DNA of 64,000 bases from an uncultured Gammaproteobacteria bacterium. GTDB lineage: Bacteria > Pseudomonadota > Gammaproteobacteria > Steroidobacterales > Foliamicaceae. The DNA lies in assembly GCA_951828235.1 (NCBI GenBank), contig OX639965.1, positions 1,918,212 through 1,982,211 on the forward strand, given 5' to 3'. The notes beneath the pieces were generated by a model that made no database searches, was not told the DNA's origin, and saw nothing but the letters and a program-made list of their open reading frames with translations. Shown piece by piece: positions 33,729-42,938 of the stretch. How positions within the stretch are numbered: the stretch's first letter is position 1; every line of letters begins with the position of its first letter. The position numbers and the translations under genes are program-made.

Positions 33729-36700
33729 ATGGTACGCAGGACTCGCTGGCGAAAATGTCTTCTGTTGATCGGTTTTTTCTCCGTTTCAAACTCCGCCAAT
33801 GCGCAACAGGCGCCGGATGAAGCCACGCGGCTGCTGGAGCAAGCGGTAGCTGAATTCACGGATCGCAATGGCGATCATGAACGGGCTCTTCCCATTGTTG
33901 AACGGGCAGCGAGCGAGGGCAACGGAAAGGCGCAGAATGCGCTGTGCAACGCCTACCGATTCGGCATCGGCGTGCCCGAGGACAAGGCGGCGGCATTCGA
34001 CTGGTGCCTCAGGGCGGGCGAGCAAGGCGAAATCGAGGCGCAATTCTCGGTAGGCGAGATATGCGGCTCCACCGGAAGGCGGGGAGGCAAGATTATCGCG
34101 GCCATGTGGTATCGCAAGGCGGCGGCGCAGGGCCATCCGGACGCGCAACTTGCCCTGGGCCAGGCGTACGAGGACGATTCGCTTGGCCTTCTTCCCACGG
34201 CGGACGGAGCGATCAGTAGTGCTCTTGACTGGTATCGACTGGCGGCCGAACAGGGGAACGCGCAGGCACAATTCAGGCTGGGCGCAGCGTACGAGGAAGG
34301 CAGGAACGGCCTGGCGGCGGACGACCGCCTCGCCATCGAGTGGTTTCGCAAGGGCGCCGGCCAGGGCCTCGCCGAGGCGCAGGTGCGGCTGGGAGACAAG
34401 TTTGCGAAAGGCAGCGGAGTGCCGCTGGACTACCAGCAGGCATACAGTTGGTACCTCAAGGCCCTCGATTCGGGGGAAGACCGCGATGCCACGCGGTTGC
34501 GGGGCTCCAGTTCCGATGCCTACGACGGTTTGAGGAACCTGGCCGGGCTGGGATTCGTGCCTGCCGCCGAGCGGCTCCGTACGGCGGCGGACCAGGGCAT
34601 TCCGCAGGCCCGGCGCAGCGTCGCGCAAATGTATGCGAAGGGTCAGGGTGTGGCCCTGGACCTGGCGGTCGCCTATCAGTGGTATCGCCGGTTGGGGGAA
34701 CGGCACCCGGACGCCGCGATCGTCGGGATTCGCGATTTGGCGGACCAGGGACACGCTCCCGCGCTTGACTGGATTCAAGGGCTGGCGGCGCGGGGACACG
34801 CCCCGGCGCAGCTTGAACTCGGGCGGATGCATGCCGAGGGGCAGGGTGCGGTGCTGGACGCGAGCGAGGCGGCGGAATGGTTTTTCCTCGCAGCCGAGCA
34901 AGGAAATGAATCGGCGCTGGGAGAGCTGACGGTCCTCGCGCTGGACGGCAACGGTGAAGCGCTTCGCCTACTCGGAGAACTGGCGCAGCAGGGATCGGCA
35001 AAGGCGCAAATGTCGATCAGCATTGCTGCTATGGACGAAAACACCGACGTGGCGCAAGCCTGGATGCGCCGCGCGGCACAACAGGACCAGTCCTGGGCAC
35101 AGGCGGGACTTGGTCTTGCCTACCTGACCGGAATGGACGGATTCAAGAGGGATGTGGACGCGTCCGCCGAGTGGATGCGCAAGGCTGCCGGGCAGGGCGT
35201 TGCCATGGCGCAATTGGTCCTGGGCTTCATGCATTACACGGGCGAAGGCGTTTCCAGGGACCTGGTGCAGGCGTACGCCTGGATGCGGGCCGCCGCGGAG
35301 CATGCCCAGGAAGGGGAAATCTCGCTGCTGGTGCAATTGATGGACCTGGAAAAGGGGGAAAGCGGCGTGATGATTGAGGAATTCAATGATCGCGCCGCCC
35401 GGATACTGGGCCCCGAGCGGCTCGCCGAAGCGGAGAAACTCGCCCGCGAGTACCGGCAACAATATGTGTTTCCCTCCCAATGCGGCTTGCTGCCCGATGG
35501 AGACCAGGATGCGCCGGAAATATTGTTCAGCTTCAGTTTCGAGCGTGCTGACGACAATCCGCAGGCGCGCACCCGGGAAGACGGCAAGGACGTCATAGAA
35601 CTCGGCCGTCACGTGGTGACCGGCTCGCGCATCCGTCGGATCGACGTGGAGCAGGCTCGCCCGGTCATAGTCATAACGCGCGAGGACATCGAGATGAGCG
35701 GCCGGGAATCGCTGGCCGACGTGCTCAGGAACAACCCGGTCAACAGCATCGGATCGCAGCGCGAGCGTTCGGGCAGCGCCTGGATGGGCCAGGCCACCAT
35801 TAATCTGCACGGACTCGGTTCCAATCGCACACTGGTGCTGCTGGATGGACGGCGCATGCCTCGATCGCCGGTCACGTCCAACCACGCAGTCGACCTGAAC
35901 ATCATCCCAATGGCTGCTGTCGATCGGGTCGAGATTCTCACCGACAGCGCTTCGGCCATTTACGGCTCGGACGCGATCGGCGGCGTTGTGAACATCATCC
36001 TGCGCAAGGATTACGAGGGCATGGAGGTCCATGCCTCGGCCGACCAGCCCACGCGTGAGGGCGCGGACGCGAAATCCGGCGTGCTGACGCTGGGCGGCGC
36101 AACCGACCGGGGGCGGTTCCTGTTCAGCGCCGATTTCCGCAACAAGGAACATATCGCTTCCGCCGACCGTTTCTACACACTGGGAACAACGGGCTACGCG
36201 GCCGGTGCGGCGGAATATCCCGATGCGCCGTTTGCTGCTGCCTGGACTGTCTGGGAGAACGCCGATAACGTGAGTTCCTGGGGCAATACCATCTGGCCGC
36301 AGCAGTTGGCCGTGCCGAATTGCGAGCGGATAGTGGATTCCGCCACCGGCCAGCGGCTGCTGGCCGGACCCTACCTATCCGCCAACGGCGAAGAGCATTG
36401 CGGTTTCCATTACTCGCCCCACGCCTGGGAAACCACCGATTTGAAGCGGGCGAGTGTCTTCCTGCATGCCGACTACGAGCTAACGTCGGGCCACGCCCTG
36501 CGCCTGCAGTCGCTTTTCAGCACACAAAATGTCTACGGGCGCTTCGCGCCGCCGCCGGGCGATGTCCTGCTTACGGAAGCTGCGGCCGCCGGACTGAAGC
36601 AGGAATACGGCTTCGATATTCCGTATTCCGAGCTGCTGCCCTATACGCTGCGCCACCGATTCCTGGGCATGGGCAACCGCAATTTCGAAGCCCTGCTTAC

Positions 36701-38222
36701 GCTGCATGAGAACGCGTTCCTCGCGTACGGCAGCGCAGGCATCTTCCAGTACGAACTGGAGGCCCGGCATACCCGTTACGATGGCCGCGAGGACAGTTGC
36801 TGCTTCCCCAAGGCGTTTACGACTTCGGAGTATGTCTCGCAGGGCCTGTACAACCCCTTTGATCCCCTGCATCCGGGCAACGCCGGCGCCTTCGCGGCGA
36901 TAAGCGCGAATTCCACCCGCCATTCCCGCGCCGACTTCCGCTCCTACAGCGGCAACGTTGGCTTCGACCTGTTCCGGGCCCCCGGCGGCCCGCTGAGTTG
37001 GGCCTTCGGTTTCGATTACTTCGATGAAAAGTATCGCGACATCTACGATCCGTTGAGCGAGGGCGGCGACCTGCTCGGCCGCCTTGGAGTCAGCGGAGAG
37101 GGCGAACGGCTCATCAAGGCGCTGTTCGGCGAGGCGCTGGTCCCGCTGCTGCCCGACCTGGAATTGAGCGCGGCCTTGCGCTGGGACAAATACGACGATG
37201 CCGCCGGTAGCGAACTCAGCAGTTATCTTTCCGCGCGCTATCAGCCCGCCCGCTGGCTGCTGCTCAGGGCCTCCTGGGGCGAGGGGTTCCGCGCCGGCAG
37301 CATGAACAACCTCTACGACGGCACTTCGCTGCACCTGCAGACCGGCTTCGACCTGGTGAAGTGCCGGCGCGACGGCATCGCCCTTTCAGATTGCATCGAA
37401 GGGGAATTTCCCACCTATACGGGAGGCAATCCCGCTTTGAGGCCGGAACTGTCGGAAAGCTACAACCTCGGCGTGGTACTGTCCATCCGTTCGCTGACGG
37501 CCCGGGTTGATTACTGGAATGTTGATCTGGAGAACGGCATTTCGCTGCCTCCGCTTCAGGGTCTGATCGGCCTGGAGTTCGACGGCCAGTGCCGGAACAC
37601 GGGGCGCATCGAGAGCACCCGGTACACGGGAACTGCGGCTGAGATCACCCTGTGCGGGAGCGGCAGCCTGCTCAAGCGTGATCCGGTGACCGGCGCTCTG
37701 CTCGAGGTCGACGCGCCCTGGGACAATACCTACCGGGCACAATTCCGGGGCGCCGATTTTCTACTGGTATATGACTTTCGAACTGCAGGGATAGGCGATT
37801 TCCAGTTCCGCTTCCATGCCGGAACGATCCTGCGTCTTCGAAGCCGATCACGCACTTCCACGCAACCGAGTTCGGGTCTTGGCACCGTCTCTGTAGCGGC
37901 CGCGGCAGCAGGCGCCCGGCCCTCGGACCGCAGCTCCGGCGCGATCATCTGGCAATACGGCAATCACACCGTTTCCGCGTATGCCCACTACATTGGCGGT
38001 TTCGACCTGCCCGAAACGGAGTTTTCGATTTCGCCGCACACGGAGTTCGACCTGTTCTATCAATGGGCCGCGCCCTGGGACGGCCGTATTACGGTGGGCG
38101 TGAAGAACCTTACCGACGAAGACCCGGAACTTGGCTCTTTTCGTACGCCGCTACCCCAGGCCTACAACCTCTACAGCATCGACGGCCGCATCCTCTACGC
38201 CAGCTACCGCCACACCTTCTGA
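33729..38222 (+). CDS. Sel1-repeat / TonB-dependent receptor fusion
   Basis: One uninterrupted 1,497-residue frame. ATG 33729 gives a signal peptide (CLLLIGFFSVSNSANAQ). Residues about 57-534 are eight or more Sel1-type repeats (WYRKAAAQGHPDAQLALGQA; WFRKGAGQGLAEAQVRLGD; WMRKAAGQGVAMAQLVLGF). After a linker, about residue 630, a full TonB receptor begins: HVVTGSRIRRIDVEQARPV, INLHGLGSNRTLVLLDGRRM, VEILTDSASAIYGSDAIGGV, then a barrel ending SYRHTF. The repeats would sit in the periplasm next to the TonB box. Both parts are complete and in one frame, so this is a real fusion, not an assembly artefact of frame. The ligand is unknown. Confidence 0.88.
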   Translation: MVRRTRWRKCLLLIGFFSVSNSANAQQAPDEATRLLEQAVAEFTDRNGDHERALPIVERAASEGNGKAQNALCNAYRFGIGVPEDKAAAFDWCLRAGEQGEIEAQFSVGEICGSTGRRGGKIIAAMWYRKAAAQGHPDAQLALGQAYEDDSLGLLPTADGAISSALDWYRLAAEQGNAQAQFRLGAAYEEGRNGLAADDRLAIEWFRKGAGQGLAEAQVRLGDKFAKGSGVPLDYQQAYSWYLKALDSGEDRDATRLRGSSSDAYDGLRNLAGLGFVPAAERLRTAADQGIPQARRSVAQMYAKGQGVALDLAVAYQWYRRLGERHPDAAIVGIRDLADQGHAPALDWIQGLAARGHAPAQLELGRMHAEGQGAVLDASEAAEWFFLAAEQGNESALGELTVLALDGNGEALRLLGELAQQGSAKAQMSISIAAMDENTDVAQAWMRRAAQQDQSWAQAGLGLAYLTGMDGFKRDVDASAEWMRKAAGQGVAMAQLVLGFMHYTGEGVSRDLVQAYAWMRAAAEHAQEGEISLLVQLMDLEKGESGVMIEEFNDRAARILGPERLAEAEKLAREYRQQYVFPSQCGLLPDGDQDAPEILFSFSFERADDNPQARTREDGKDVIELGRHVVTGSRIRRIDVEQARPVIVITREDIEMSGRESLADVLRNNPVNSIGSQRERSGSAWMGQATINLHGLGSNRTLVLLDGRRMPRSPVTSNHAVDLNIIPMAAVDRVEILTDSASAIYGSDAIGGVVNIILRKDYEGMEVHASADQPTREGADAKSGVLTLGGATDRGRFLFSADFRNKEHIASADRFYTLGTTGYAAGAAEYPDAPFAAAWTVWENADNVSSWGNTIWPQQLAVPNCERIVDSATGQRLLAGPYLSANGEEHCGFHYSPHAWETTDLKRASVFLHADYELTSGHALRLQSLFSTQNVYGRFAPPPGDVLLTEAAAAGLKQEYGFDIPYSELLPYTLRHRFLGMGNRNFEALLTLHENAFLAYGSAGIFQYELEARHTRYDGREDSCCFPKAFTTSEYVSQGLYNPFDPLHPGNAGAFAAISANSTRHSRADFRSYSGNVGFDLFRAPGGPLSWAFGFDYFDEKYRDIYDPLSEGGDLLGRLGVSGEGERLIKALFGEALVPLLPDLELSAALRWDKYDDAAGSELSSYLSARYQPARWLLLRASWGEGFRAGSMNNLYDGTSLHLQTGFDLVKCRRDGIALSDCIEGEFPTYTGGNPALRPELSESYNLGVVLSIRSLTARVDYWNVDLENGISLPPLQGLIGLEFDGQCRNTGRIESTRYTGTAAEITLCGSGSLLKRDPVTGALLEVDAPWDNTYRAQFRGADFLLVYDFRTAGIGDFQFRFHAGTILRLRSRSRTSTQPSSGLGTVSVAAAAAGARPSDRSSGAIIWQYGNHTVSAYAHYIGGFDLPETEFSISPHTEFDLFYQWAAPWDGRITVGVKNLTDEDPELGSFRTPLPQAYNLYSIDGRILYASYRHTF

Positions 38223-38241
38223 TCAGGTGCGCGGACGTCTG

Positions 38242-39711
38242 TCAATCCGCGCTATGAACTGCGTCCGCGCCGAAGCGTTCGACCGCCTTCAAGGTCTCCT
38301 CGACATCGCTCCACTGCGTGTTGTGGTTGATGATGCACAGGCGAAGCGAAAAGCTGCCCTGAGGCGACGCCGAAGAAATGAACGCGGGGTCGTCCCAGAA
38401 CATCTGCGCCAGCACCTTCCGGTTGATCTTCTCCAGGGTTTCTTCACTTGCGCGCGTTTCCGCCGGGTTGACGCGGAAACACACCACGCCCAGCGATGCC
38501 GGGCTGACCACTTCCAGAATTGAACTGGCCTCGACGTATTCCTGCGCCCGGGCCGCAAGTCGAATTCCCATTGCGATGGCATCCCGGAACGCGGCCATCC
38601 CGAAGGTCTGAACCGACATCCAGACCTTGAGAGCGCGGAACGAGCGGCTGAGCTGCAGCCCGCGGTCGGAGAAGTTCGGATGATTGGCGCCCCAGACGGT
38701 GTCCTGCAGCACGTCGTGGTGGACCCCGAATGCCTTCTCCAGCGTATCGGCGTCCTTGACCAGCAGGCAGCCGGCCTCGTACGGCTGAAACAACCACTTG
38801 TGCGCGTCCAGCCCGATGGAGTCGGCCCGCTCGATCCCGCGCAGCAGCGCCTTGCCTTCATCGCACACGACCGCGAAACCACCGTAAGCCGCGTCCACAT
38901 GCAGCCAGATGTTCTCGGCCTCGCAGTAGTCGGCCATTTCCGGCAGCGGATCGATGGCCCCGGTGCTCGAAGCGCCGGCGTTGGCGCATATCGCCACCGG
39001 GGCATAGCCGGACGAGCGGTCCTCGGCCACCTTCCGCCTGAGCGCCGCCATGTCGAGGCGGAATCGATCGTCGCTGGGGATGATGCGCACGTTCTCGCGC
39101 CGGATTCCGGCGATGATCGCCGCCCGAAAGAACGCCGTATGGCTCTGGTCGCTCATGTAGACTGTGGCGTGGCGTGGATGGCCAGCGGCTTCCCGCGCCG
39201 CCACGAAGGCATCCAGGCTGGCGGCCGAACCGCCGCTGGTAAACAGGCCTCCCGCGTTCTCGGGATAACCCAGCCAGCGCCGGAACCACTCGATTACCAC
39301 CAACTCAAGCTGGCTGGGGCCGCTGGCGACCAGCCAGGTGCAGGCATTGACGTTGTAGCCGGCGGCGATGAAGTCGGCCAGCACGCCGGGCCAGGTGGGG
39401 GCCGAGGATATGAAGCCGAAGGAACGGGGATGATCGAGCCTGAGCGTGTAGGGAAGAATCTCGCGGGCCGCGTACTCGATCACTTCGTCGCCCGGGCGTC
39501 CCCGTTCGGACGGGACTTCCAGCAGGACTTCCTTCAGCCCTTCGCGGAACTCCCCGTCCCATGCGCCCTCGCCGGGCAGGCTATGGGTCCTGTCTACCAG
39601 CAGTTCCGCGGCCTTGCGCGCCAGGTCCAGCATGACTTCCGGCGGCATCTGCAGGCCATTTGCGGCCTTTTCGTCCATTGGTGCCCCCCCTTTGCTGACC
39701 CGCTGACTCAT
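38242..39711 (-). CDS. Group II PLP-dependent decarboxylase
   Basis: A 489-residue pyridoxal-phosphate enzyme. Hallmarks are FTSGGSAASLDAFVAARE, the HVDAAYGGFAVV aspartate segment and the PLP lysine in DSIGLDAHKWLFQPYEAG. The family decarboxylates aromatic amino acids, glutamate or 2,4-diaminobutyrate. ATG 39711 has GGGAGGG nine bases upstream; ATG 39678 is possible. A nearby MFS transporter is transcribed in the same direction. Convergent with the Sel1/TonB fusion, 19 bases apart. Confidence 0.9.
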   Translation of the reverse strand: MSQRVSKGGAPMDEKAANGLQMPPEVMLDLARKAAELLVDRTHSLPGEGAWDGEFREGLKEVLLEVPSERGRPGDEVIEYAAREILPYTLRLDHPRSFGFISSAPTWPGVLADFIAAGYNVNACTWLVASGPSQLELVVIEWFRRWLGYPENAGGLFTSGGSAASLDAFVAAREAAGHPRHATVYMSDQSHTAFFRAAIIAGIRRENVRIIPSDDRFRLDMAALRRKVAEDRSSGYAPVAICANAGASSTGAIDPLPEMADYCEAENIWLHVDAAYGGFAVVCDEGKALLRGIERADSIGLDAHKWLFQPYEAGCLLVKDADTLEKAFGVHHDVLQDTVWGANHPNFSDRGLQLSRSFRALKVWMSVQTFGMAAFRDAIAMGIRLAARAQEYVEASSILEVVSPASLGVVCFRVNPAETRASEETLEKINRKVLAQMFWDDPAFISSASPQGSFSLRLCIINHNTQWSDVEETLKAVERFGADAVHSAD

Positions 39712-39882
39712 GGCATGCGTCCCTCCCCAGGCTGGCTCGCTGACCGGGTCCGCGTGCTCCGTACGAGTCGCGTGATTCTAACCCGGCGCTTGCATTCGGC
39801 TGGCCTGAATCGTCGATTGCTTGCGTCAGCAACGAAGTCGTAATCCGAAGCGACCATGCCTCTCAGGGGAGCCTTTCCTGTT

Positions 39883-41178
39883 TCAGATCCGGAATCGAAG
39901 CAGGAAGGCCGCTATTCCGGCGAGGAAGAGGGGTACAGAGAAGATGAAATAGAGCTCCGCCGAATTCCAGCCGGCGTCGAGCAGCAGTCCGGCGACGGTC
40001 GGTGAGGCTACACCGCCCCATCTGCCCAGCCCGATCGCCACGCCCGTGCCCGTTGTCCGCACTTCCGTCGGATAGAGCTGCGGTACGGCGGCATACGCGC
40101 CCATGATGCAGCCGGTGCCGAAAAAGCCCACCAGGAAGGCCAGAATGAGGGCCGCGGAGAGCACGCCGGAGTAGAGTCCGAAAGCGATCAGCAGGCCCCC
40201 GCCCAGCAGGGCGTAGCCCGACTGCAGCCAGTTGAGCCGGATTCGCGAGGCCAGCAGCCCGAGAACGATGCCGCCGACAATTGCGCCCGCGTTGAGAATG
40301 ATCCCGCCGGACAGCCCGACTTCTTGGGACAGTCCCGCGTCAATCAGCAGTTTGGGCGTCCAGGACATGAAGAAATAGAACACCAGCAGCGTGCAGAAAA
40401 AGCACACCCAGATCAGAAGCGTGTTCCGCGCCCGACCCTGCTGGAACAGGCTGCCCAGTCTCGCGCGCTGCGCCCGCCTTTGCCCGCCGGTCCCCAGTTC
40501 CTTCACCGGCACTTTGCCCATCTGCTTCAGCACGCGATTCACTTTCTCAAGTGCCTTGGGCGGCCGGCTCGTAATGAGGTAGTCAAGCGATTCCGGCAGG
40601 GCAGCCAAGGCCACCGGAATCATCAAACCGGAAAGGACCCCGCCGAAAACGAACGCCCAGCGCCAGCCGTATCCGAGAATGATGGGAACGGCCACCAGGC
40701 CCCATAGCAAGGCGCCGGCGGGGAAACCGGCCTGCAGCACGATCAGGGAGAAGGTTCGGCGGCGCCTGGAGGAATACTCGGACACGACCACCGTCAGGCT
40801 CGCCAGCATGGCGCCGATGCCGATCCCGGTTAGGAAGCGCAGCGCGATCAATTGCGTGTGGTCGGCCGCCAGGGCCGAGGCGAGCATGCCCGCCGTCACG
40901 GCGGCAAGTGACCACAGCGTCATCCGGCGCCTTCCGTAAACATCCGCCAGGGGAGCAAGGAACAGTGAACCCAGCGCCATTCCGACCAGACCGGACGAGA
41001 GCAGCAGGCCGGTAACCGTGTCGCTGAGCGACCATTCCTCGGCCACGAAGGGCGCCGCGAAAGACATGACCAGCACGTCGTAGCCATCCAGCATGTTGAT
41101 CGCCAGGCACACGGACACAGCCAGCACCTGGAAGCCGCTCATCGGCGTATTGTCGATCTGTTCCTGAACCGAATTCAT
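39883..41178 (-). CDS. MFS transporter, aromatic-acid:proton symporter type
   Basis: A 431-residue twelve-helix protein. The MFS signatures are LAPLADVYGRRRMTLWSLAA between helices 2 and 3 and PESLDYLITSRPPKALEKVN in the central loop, as in the AAHS (aromatic acid:H+ symporter) group. It likely imports a carboxylated aromatic or related acid. ATG 41178 is preferred; the frame continues upstream as a shadow of ygfZ. Lies 14 bases after ygfZ, so the two may be co-transcribed. Confidence 0.85.
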   Translation of the reverse strand: MNSVQEQIDNTPMSGFQVLAVSVCLAINMLDGYDVLVMSFAAPFVAEEWSLSDTVTGLLLSSGLVGMALGSLFLAPLADVYGRRRMTLWSLAAVTAGMLASALAADHTQLIALRFLTGIGIGAMLASLTVVVSEYSSRRRRTFSLIVLQAGFPAGALLWGLVAVPIILGYGWRWAFVFGGVLSGLMIPVALAALPESLDYLITSRPPKALEKVNRVLKQMGKVPVKELGTGGQRRAQRARLGSLFQQGRARNTLLIWVCFFCTLLVFYFFMSWTPKLLIDAGLSQEVGLSGGIILNAGAIVGGIVLGLLASRIRLNWLQSGYALLGGGLLIAFGLYSGVLSAALILAFLVGFFGTGCIMGAYAAVPQLYPTEVRTTGTGVAIGLGRWGGVASPTVAGLLLDAGWNSAELYFIFSVPLFLAGIAAFLLRFRI

Positions 41179-41192
41179 TACGGCCGGATAAG

Positions 41193-42053
41193 TTATCCGC
41201 TGCCCTCGGCAAGCCGGACTTCGGCCAGCGCCTCGATGTGGCCCTGCGAAGTGGCCCGGGCGATCACGGTTGCCGCTCCGAGCCCGGGCAGGTCCAGGCG
41301 TGCGCCGGCCTGAACGGTCGAGCCGCCTTTTATCCGCACGCGCTGCATCCTGCGCTTGGGCGTGCCGCGGTACTCCATGCGGGCAATGATTTCCTGGCCC
41401 ACGAAACAGCCCTTGGTAAAGCTGACGGCGCCGGACAGGTCGAGGTTGAGCGAATGTGCGAGGAACTTGCCGCTGGTCTTCTCGCCTATCCATGGCAGTT
41501 CCGCTTCGATGTCGGCCAGCCGCCATTCCTCAGCCGTCCAGCCCGAACGTGATTTCACCTTGAGATCGGCCGGCGGTTCGCCAAGGAGCAAGGCCCTGTC
41601 GCCAGTCCCCGGCAGCCGTACGGCGCAAAACGCCTCGTGCCCCTCACAGGACCAGGCTTCCCCGTCCAAATCCGCAGGTCCGGAACACCCGAAAACCCCT
41701 GGGGACGAGGGCGTCCCGCCCTCATCCCCGGAGGCTTGATCCCAGTGTTCGATCCGCACCTTCGCGCGCAGGATGTAGCGCTTGAGGCCGCTGATGCAAG
41801 CTTCCGCCATCTCCGCCGGCAGCATCAGGAAGATCGCATCGCGCCAAGCCACCGCCACCATCAGGCACAGCACCCGTCCCTGGCGGTTGCACCAGGCGGC
41901 CGGAGCGGCCTGCGTGGGCGTGACCTTGCTCATGTCCTGGGTGAGCTGACCCTGCAGAAAATCGACCCGGTCCTCCCCGCTGACCCGCAAGGCGGCGAAG
42001 TCTTGCAAGCGCAGCACCCCGCACCGTGGTTGGATCCGAGAGTCGGGATTCAT
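41193..42053 (-). CDS. ygfZ: Folate-binding protein YgfZ
   Basis: A 286-residue GcvT-related protein that supports maturation of certain Fe-S enzymes. The signature KGCFVGQE with its reactive Cys is at about residue 216; VDFLQGQLTQDMSKV is the N-terminal folate-binding region. Residues about 108-118 (DEGGTPSSPG) are encoded by a copy of the dispersed palindrome (41707-41723), an in-frame insertion between domains. The gene is divergent from sdhCDA, whose SdhB is an Fe-S protein. Confidence 0.9.
   Translation of the reverse strand: MNPDSRIQPRCGVLRLQDFAALRVSGEDRVDFLQGQLTQDMSKVTPTQAAPAAWCNRQGRVLCLMVAVAWRDAIFLMLPAEMAEACISGLKRYILRAKVRIEHWDQASGDEGGTPSSPGVFGCSGPADLDGEAWSCEGHEAFCAVRLPGTGDRALLLGEPPADLKVKSRSGWTAEEWRLADIEAELPWIGEKTSGKFLAHSLNLDLSGAVSFTKGCFVGQEIIARMEYRGTPKRRMQRVRIKGGSTVQAGARLDLPGLGAATVIARATSQGHIEALAEVRLAEGSG
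41707..41723. repeat. Short palindromic repeat, copy 3, inside ygfZ
   Basis: Core GAGGGCGTCCCGCCCTC inside the ygfZ reading frame. The stem extends outward as GGGGA...TCCCC with one mismatch, twelve pairs in all. The frame is kept, so the repeat adds residues to the protein. Confidence 0.75.
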
Positions 42054-42067
42054 GGAGTTGCCGGCAA

Positions 42068-42081
42068 CCCTCGCTCCCGGG
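42068..42081. repeat. Partial palindromic repeat (flank only)
   Basis: CCCTCGCTCCCGGG is the reverse complement of the CCCGGGAGCGAGGG half of the dispersed repeat. It lies in the ygfZ-sdhC divergent gap, with TACAAT at 42103-42108 as a weak -10 candidate for the sdh operon. Confidence 0.45.
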
Positions 42082-42146
42082 AAATCCCCACCTTATGCGG
42101 GCTACAATTGCACACCTTTGTGACCATACCCTGTTCGATTTCGTAG

Positions 42147-42545
42147 ATGCCTTCCGCCGCCAACCGGCCGCTCTCGCCTCACCTGTCGGTATATCGCTGG
42201 CAGTACACCATGGCCCTTTCTATTCTGCACCGCTTTACCGGCGTTGTGCTCTCGGCTGGCGCGATCGCGCTGGTGGGCTGCCTGCTGGCGCTTGCCTCGG
42301 GACCGCAATGGGGCGGCAACCTGGAAGGTCTCTTCGGCCTCAGAATCGTGCGCCTCGCGGCGCTGGGCTGGACCTGGTGCCTTTTCTATCACCTGGCGAA
42401 CGGCGTGCGGCACCTGGTATGGGACATCGGCCGCGGCTTCGAGTTGAAGCATGCCCGGTTTTCCGGATGGTTCGTCTTTCTCTCGTCCCTGGCGGCGACC
42501 GCGGCCTACTGGTTGTGGGGGCCGTTCGAGGGCCGGCTGCTGTGA
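42147..42545 (+). CDS. sdhC: Succinate dehydrogenase cytochrome b556 subunit
   Basis: A 132-residue membrane anchor of complex II. Hallmarks are RPLSPHLSVYRWQ at the N-terminus, SILHRFTGVVL with the quinone-site residues, and FYHLANGVRHLVWDIG, whose His residues include the haem b ligand. Three membrane helices. Overlaps sdhD by GTGA. Confidence 0.95.
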   Translation: MPSAANRPLSPHLSVYRWQYTMALSILHRFTGVVLSAGAIALVGCLLALASGPQWGGNLEGLFGLRIVRLAALGWTWCLFYHLANGVRHLVWDIGRGFELKHARFSGWFVFLSSLAATAAYWLWGPFEGRLL

Positions 42546-42919
42546 GCCTGCGCACACCCTTAGGGCATGCCGAGGGCCTGGGCTCCGCCGGCCACGGCAC
42601 GGGGCACTGGTGGGCGCAGCGCATCAGCGCGGTGGCGCTTGTTCCGCTGGCGCCGTGGTTCCTGTGGCGGCTGGCGACCCTGCCCAGCCTGCGCTACGAG
42701 GACCTCCTGCATTGTTTTCAGGGCCTGGGCAACGCCACGCTGCTCACCGCGTTCCTGCTGGCGCTTCTGTATCACTCCGAGCTGGGCGTGCGGGTAGTGC
42801 TGGAAGACTACGTGGGCGGCGGATTGCGGGTCGCCTGCCTGATCGCTTCCAGACTGGCGCACATCGTCCTTGCGCTTGCCGGCCTGCTGGCCATCGCCCG
42901 CATCGTTACCCAGGTCTGA
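42542..42919 (+). CDS. sdhD: Succinate dehydrogenase membrane anchor subunit
   Basis: A 125-residue three-helix protein. GTG 42542 overlaps the sdhC stop. The pattern [20 protein letters not shown] then [20 protein letters not shown] is typical of SdhD: the Arg near the first helix and the late Asp-Tyr pair near the quinone site are kept. It pairs with SdhC to hold haem b. sdhA follows after 19 bases. Confidence 0.92.
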   Translation: MSLRTPLGHAEGLGSAGHGTGHWWAQRISAVALVPLAPWFLWRLATLPSLRYEDLLHCFQGLGNATLLTAFLLALLYHSELGVRVVLEDYVGGGLRVACLIASRLAHIVLALAGLLAIARIVTQV

Positions 42920-42938
42920 GCAGGGAAGGCGCGCGGAA

